Shown: positions 61,494-64,000 of the stretch, one piece after another
Numbering within the stretch: position 1 is the first letter of the stretch
How the letters are laid out: every line of letters starts with the position of its first letter
Origin: an uncultured Eubacterium sp.
GTDB lineage: Bacteria; Bacillota; Clostridia; Oscillospirales; Acutalibacteraceae
DNA: 64,000 bases
Reading direction: 5' to 3'
Assembly (NCBI RefSeq): GCF_934525195.1
Contig: NZ_CAKSZA010000001.1
Location: 248,001-312,000 of the forward strand
Notes under the pieces: generated by a model
Database searches by the model: none
Told to the model about the DNA's origin: nothing
Seen by the model: the letters and a program-made list of their open reading frames with translations, nothing else
Made by a program: the position numbers and the translations under genes

Positions 61494-64000
61494 TTAGCCC
61501 ATAATTTCCTCTGCTTTTTTCTTGAGGTCGTAGAGGGTTTGCATTGCTTCAATCGGTGTCAGAGTGTTGACATCTGTCGCCTTGAGAAGTTCAAGTATTT
61601 CATCGGTGGATTTTGCCTTGAAGTTGAACTGAATTTCATCATCAGTCGGTTCTTCCTCGACAGCCTCCTCCGCCTTAAAATCAATTTCAATTTTGTTCGC
61701 TTCAAGCTCTTTGAGGATTGCCTTTGCTCGCTTTGTGACCGCCGACGGAACACCTGCAAGCTTTGCAACCTCGATACCGAAGCTTTGGTCTGCACCGCCG
61801 TGAACAATTCTGCGAAGAAAAGTGATGTCATCTCCACGCTTCTTGACGGCGATTGAATAGTTGTTTACGCCCTTTAGCATACCCTCCATAGCGGTAAGTT
61901 CGTGATAGTGGGTTGCAAAAAGTGTTTTTGCTCCGATTTTTTTCACCACATATTCAAGCACGGCTCTCGCTATGCTCATACCGTCAAAGGTTGATGTGCC
62001 TCTGCCGATTTCGTCAAGGATGATGAGTGATTTATCGGTAGCGTTCTTCAGGATTGTTGACACCTCGTTCATTTCCACCATAAAGGTTGACTGACCGGTT
62101 GCCAAGTCGTCCGAAGCACCGACTCTTGTGAATATTGCGTCGCAGACAGAAACTTTTGCGCTCCTTGCCGGAACAAAAGAGCCAATCTGTGCCAAAAGGA
62201 CAATAAGAGCGGTTTGACGCATATATGTTGATTTACCTGCCATATTAGGACCGGTAATTATTGAGCATTTGTTAGTTTTGCAATCAAGGAGTGTGTCGTT
62301 CGGAACAAACGGCGAATCGGTGAGCAAAGCCTCAACAACAGGATGTCTGCCGTCCTTGATTTCGAGCGTGCCATCCGTTGTAATCTGCGGACAGCAGTAA
62401 TTGTTTTTGGTAGCTATCTCGGCAAGAGAAGCGACCGTGTCAAGAGTTGCAAGAGCCTTTGCGGTTCGTTGAATTCTCTCAACCTCGCCTGCAACCGTTG
62501 TTCTGACGGCACAGAAAGTTTCGTATTCAAGGGCAACGCATCTGTCCTTTGCTCCGAGAACTTTGCCCTCAAGGTCTTTAAGTTCCTGAGTGATATATCT
62601 TTCACAGTTTGTTAGAGTTTGTTTTCTTATGTAGGTTTCGGGAACAAGGTGCTTGTACGAATTTGTAACTTCAATGAAGTAGCCGAAAACCTTGTTGTAG
62701 GAAACCTTGAGTTTTGGAATTCCCGTTGCTTCCTTTTCCCTGTTTTCAATTTCTGCAAGAACGGAAGCACCGCCCTGCATAATTGTGTGAAGTTCGTCAA
62801 TTTCGGCATTATATCCGTCCCTAATCATTCCGCCCTCTCGCATAGAAAACGGAGGCTCATCAACGATTGATGAATTGATAAGTTCGTAGACGTCCTGCAA
62901 AGTGTCGATATTATTATAAATCGACTTGAGCAACGCCGAATTTGCATTTTGCAAAAGTTCCTTGAGTGCCGGCAATTTTTCAACCGTTGCACAAAGAGAA
63001 CGGAGTTCCTTTGCATTCGCCGTGCCATATGCGATACGGCTCATAAGTCTTTCAATATCATTAACTCCTGTGAGAAGTTCCTTGACCTCATCACGAAGCA
63101 TCGGCTCGTCAACAAGTTCGCCGACAGCATTCTGTCGTTTGCTGATTTGCGACACGCTGATGAGCGGTCTTTCAATCCAAGAGCGAAGCATTCTTTTGCC
63201 CATTGCGGTTTTTGTGTTGTCAATAACCCACAAAAGTGAGTGGCGCTTGTCCCCTGTCATCATTGAACGGGTGAGTTCAAGATTTCGTCTTGCACTAATG
63301 TCAAGGTTCATAAACTCGGTTTCTTCGTAAAACTCAATCTCTGACGGTGCTTCAAGCTCATCGGTCTTTCTGTTTTCACGAAGATAGGCGATTACCGCAC
63401 CGAGTGCAGAAACCGCAGGCTTGCTTTTGCCGAGTCCGAGCGAATCAATTTTTTCCTTGTTCATTGTTTGCAAAATGAGATTTGTTGCGTTATCAAAATC
63501 AAAGCAACTGTCATCAAGAACTTCAAGTTCTATATCAAGCCTTGACTTAACAAACTTTGCAACCTCATCAAATTCATTTGCAAGTGAATTCACCAAAATT
63601 TCCTTTGGTGCATAGGTAGAAAGCTGATTGTTGATTTTTTCCTGTTCATCGGTTCTGCCGATTGAAGTGATGTGGAATTCGCCCGTTGACACATCAACAA
63701 AGCAAACGCCCGTTTCGTTGTCGCCCTTGCACAGAGCACAAAGATAATTGTTCACCCCGTCATCAAGAATATTGTTTTCAATAACCGTGCCGGGAGTGAT
63801 GACTCTTACGACATCTCTTTTGACAAGTCCCTTTGCCTTTGCAGGGTCCTCGGTCTGCTCGCAAATTGCAACCTTGTAGCCGTAAGAAACAAGCTTTGCA
63901 ATGTAGCTGTCGGACGAATGGAACGGCACACCGCACATCGGTGCACGCTCGCCCTGACCGCAATCCTTGCCTGTGAGAACAAGGTCAAGAACCTTTGACG
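61494..64000 (-). CDS. mutS: DNA mismatch repair protein MutS (5' end beyond the window)
   Basis: About 835 C-terminal codons; the frame is open to base 64000. An ATG at 63938 is internal, since the upstream codons read LDLVLTGKDCGQGERAP, the normal MutS sequence just before MCGVPFHS. The remaining mismatch-binding, connector and lever/clamp domains are followed by the ATPase domain with Walker A GPNMAGKSTYMRQ, LVEMNEVSTILKNAT-type and DEIGRGTSTFDGMSIA motifs and a helix-turn-helix near GADQSFGIEVAKLAGVP. It binds mismatches and recruits MutL, encoded next. Confidence 0.96.
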   Translation of the reverse strand, partial: SKVLDLVLTGKDCGQGERAPMCGVPFHSSDSYIAKLVSYGYKVAICEQTEDPAKAKGLVKRDVVRVITPGTVIENNILDDGVNNYLCALCKGDNETGVCFVDVSTGEFHITSIGRTDEQEKINNQLSTYAPKEILVNSLANEFDEVAKFVKSRLDIELEVLDDSCFDFDNATNLILQTMNKEKIDSLGLGKSKPAVSALGAVIAYLRENRKTDELEAPSEIEFYEETEFMNLDISARRNLELTRSMMTGDKRHSLLWVIDNTKTAMGKRMLRSWIERPLISVSQISKRQNAVGELVDEPMLRDEVKELLTGVNDIERLMSRIAYGTANAKELRSLCATVEKLPALKELLQNANSALLKSIYNNIDTLQDVYELINSSIVDEPPFSMREGGMIRDGYNAEIDELHTIMQGGASVLAEIENREKEATGIPKLKVSYNKVFGYFIEVTNSYKHLVPETYIRKQTLTNCERYITQELKDLEGKVLGAKDRCVALEYETFCAVRTTVAGEVERIQRTAKALATLDTVASLAEIATKNNYCCPQITTDGTLEIKDGRHPVVEALLTDSPFVPNDTLLDCKTNKCSIITGPNMAGKSTYMRQTALIVLLAQIGSFVPARSAKVSVCDAIFTRVGASDDLATGQSTFMVEMNEVSTILKNATDKSLIILDEIGRGTSTFDGMSIARAVLEYVVKKIGAKTLFATHYHELTAMEGMLKGVNNYSIAVKKRGDDITFLRRIVHGGADQSFGIEVAKLAGVPSAVTKRAKAILKELEANKIEIDFKAEEAVEEEPTDDEIQFNFKAKSTDEILELLKATDVNTLTPIEAMQTLYDLKKKAEEIMG

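Noticed and set aside
1..64000. CRISPR arrays, tRNA or rRNA genes, prophage or transposase genes
   Set aside because: Reading the gaps showed no regularly spaced direct repeats, no cloverleaf-like segments and no integrase or transposase motifs; gaps over 300 bases (3560-4056, 39276-39587, 45430-45762) are explained by leaders, promoters and a repeat.

Overview
The window reads as a contiguous piece of chromosome from a low-to-moderate GC, Gram-positive anaerobe of the Clostridia, most likely an Oscillospirales/Ruminococcaceae-type gut bacterium. The grounds are a GlgC/GlgD pair beside GlgA and GlgB, LL-diaminopimelate aminotransferase (DapL) next to DapF, a T-box leader on thrS, RNase Y, SepF/DivIVA, FeoA-FeoA-FeoB, an ANTAR regulator, and near-perfect TTGACA-N17-TATAAT promoters with strong AGGAGG-type ribosome sites. 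Genus assignment is inference. I see no rRNA, tRNA, phage, CRISPR array or transposase.

Layout. 1-1565: end of larB and all of larC (nickel-pincer cofactor). 1571-5616: thrS (minus) with a T-box leader, divergent from rny. 5693-7804: a Dabb-domain protein and an OmpR/EnvZ-type two-component system. 7907-18244: an exopolysaccharide cluster with its own promoter and terminator (Wzz-like and BY-kinase proteins, priming glycosylphosphotransferase, three GT4 enzymes and one GT2 enzyme, a radical SAM/SPASM-like enzyme, a Wzy-like polymerase). 18300-22734: a zinc-ribbon membrane protein divergent from a ferrous iron operon (feoA, feoA, feoB, Cys-rich/HMA protein) whose control region carries several DtxR-like palindromes. 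22751-23820: a DUF2089-type regulator with a 17-bp-arm palindrome over its promoter, then repeat hairpins.

23820-32613 (minus strand): yfbR-like nucleotidase, aspS, hisS, a methylglyoxal-synthase-like gene lacking two catalytic aspartates, and the cell-shape operon mreB-mreC-mreD-pbp2. 32652-36890 (minus): a GPH-type sugar transporter with a long coiled-coil tail, a PdaA-like lipoprotein deacetylase and prfB without its usual frameshift. 36929-39275 (plus): an ArsB/SLC13-type permease, a cytidylate-kinase-like protein and a small membrane protein. 39292-39575: a gene-free stretch holding a MITE-like repeat and two terminators. 39588-45533 (minus): glycogen operon glgB-glgC-glgD-glgA. 45667-50607 (plus): ANTAR regulator, dapF, dapL, purC, purB. 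50603-64000 (minus): mutS (5' end outside the window), mutL, miaA, an HlyD-like protein, yggS-type gene, sepF, divIVA, ileS, lspA and an rluD-type gene, closely packed and mostly overlapping, probably one or two long operons joining mismatch repair, tRNA modification, division-site proteins and translation.

Most of the window is conserved housekeeping DNA. The parts that deserve a second look are the degenerate MgsA, the palindrome-controlled DUF2089 gene, the radical SAM enzyme inside the polysaccharide cluster, the iron-box array, the coiled-coil tail on the sugar transporter and the terminator that contains the pdaA ribosome site.
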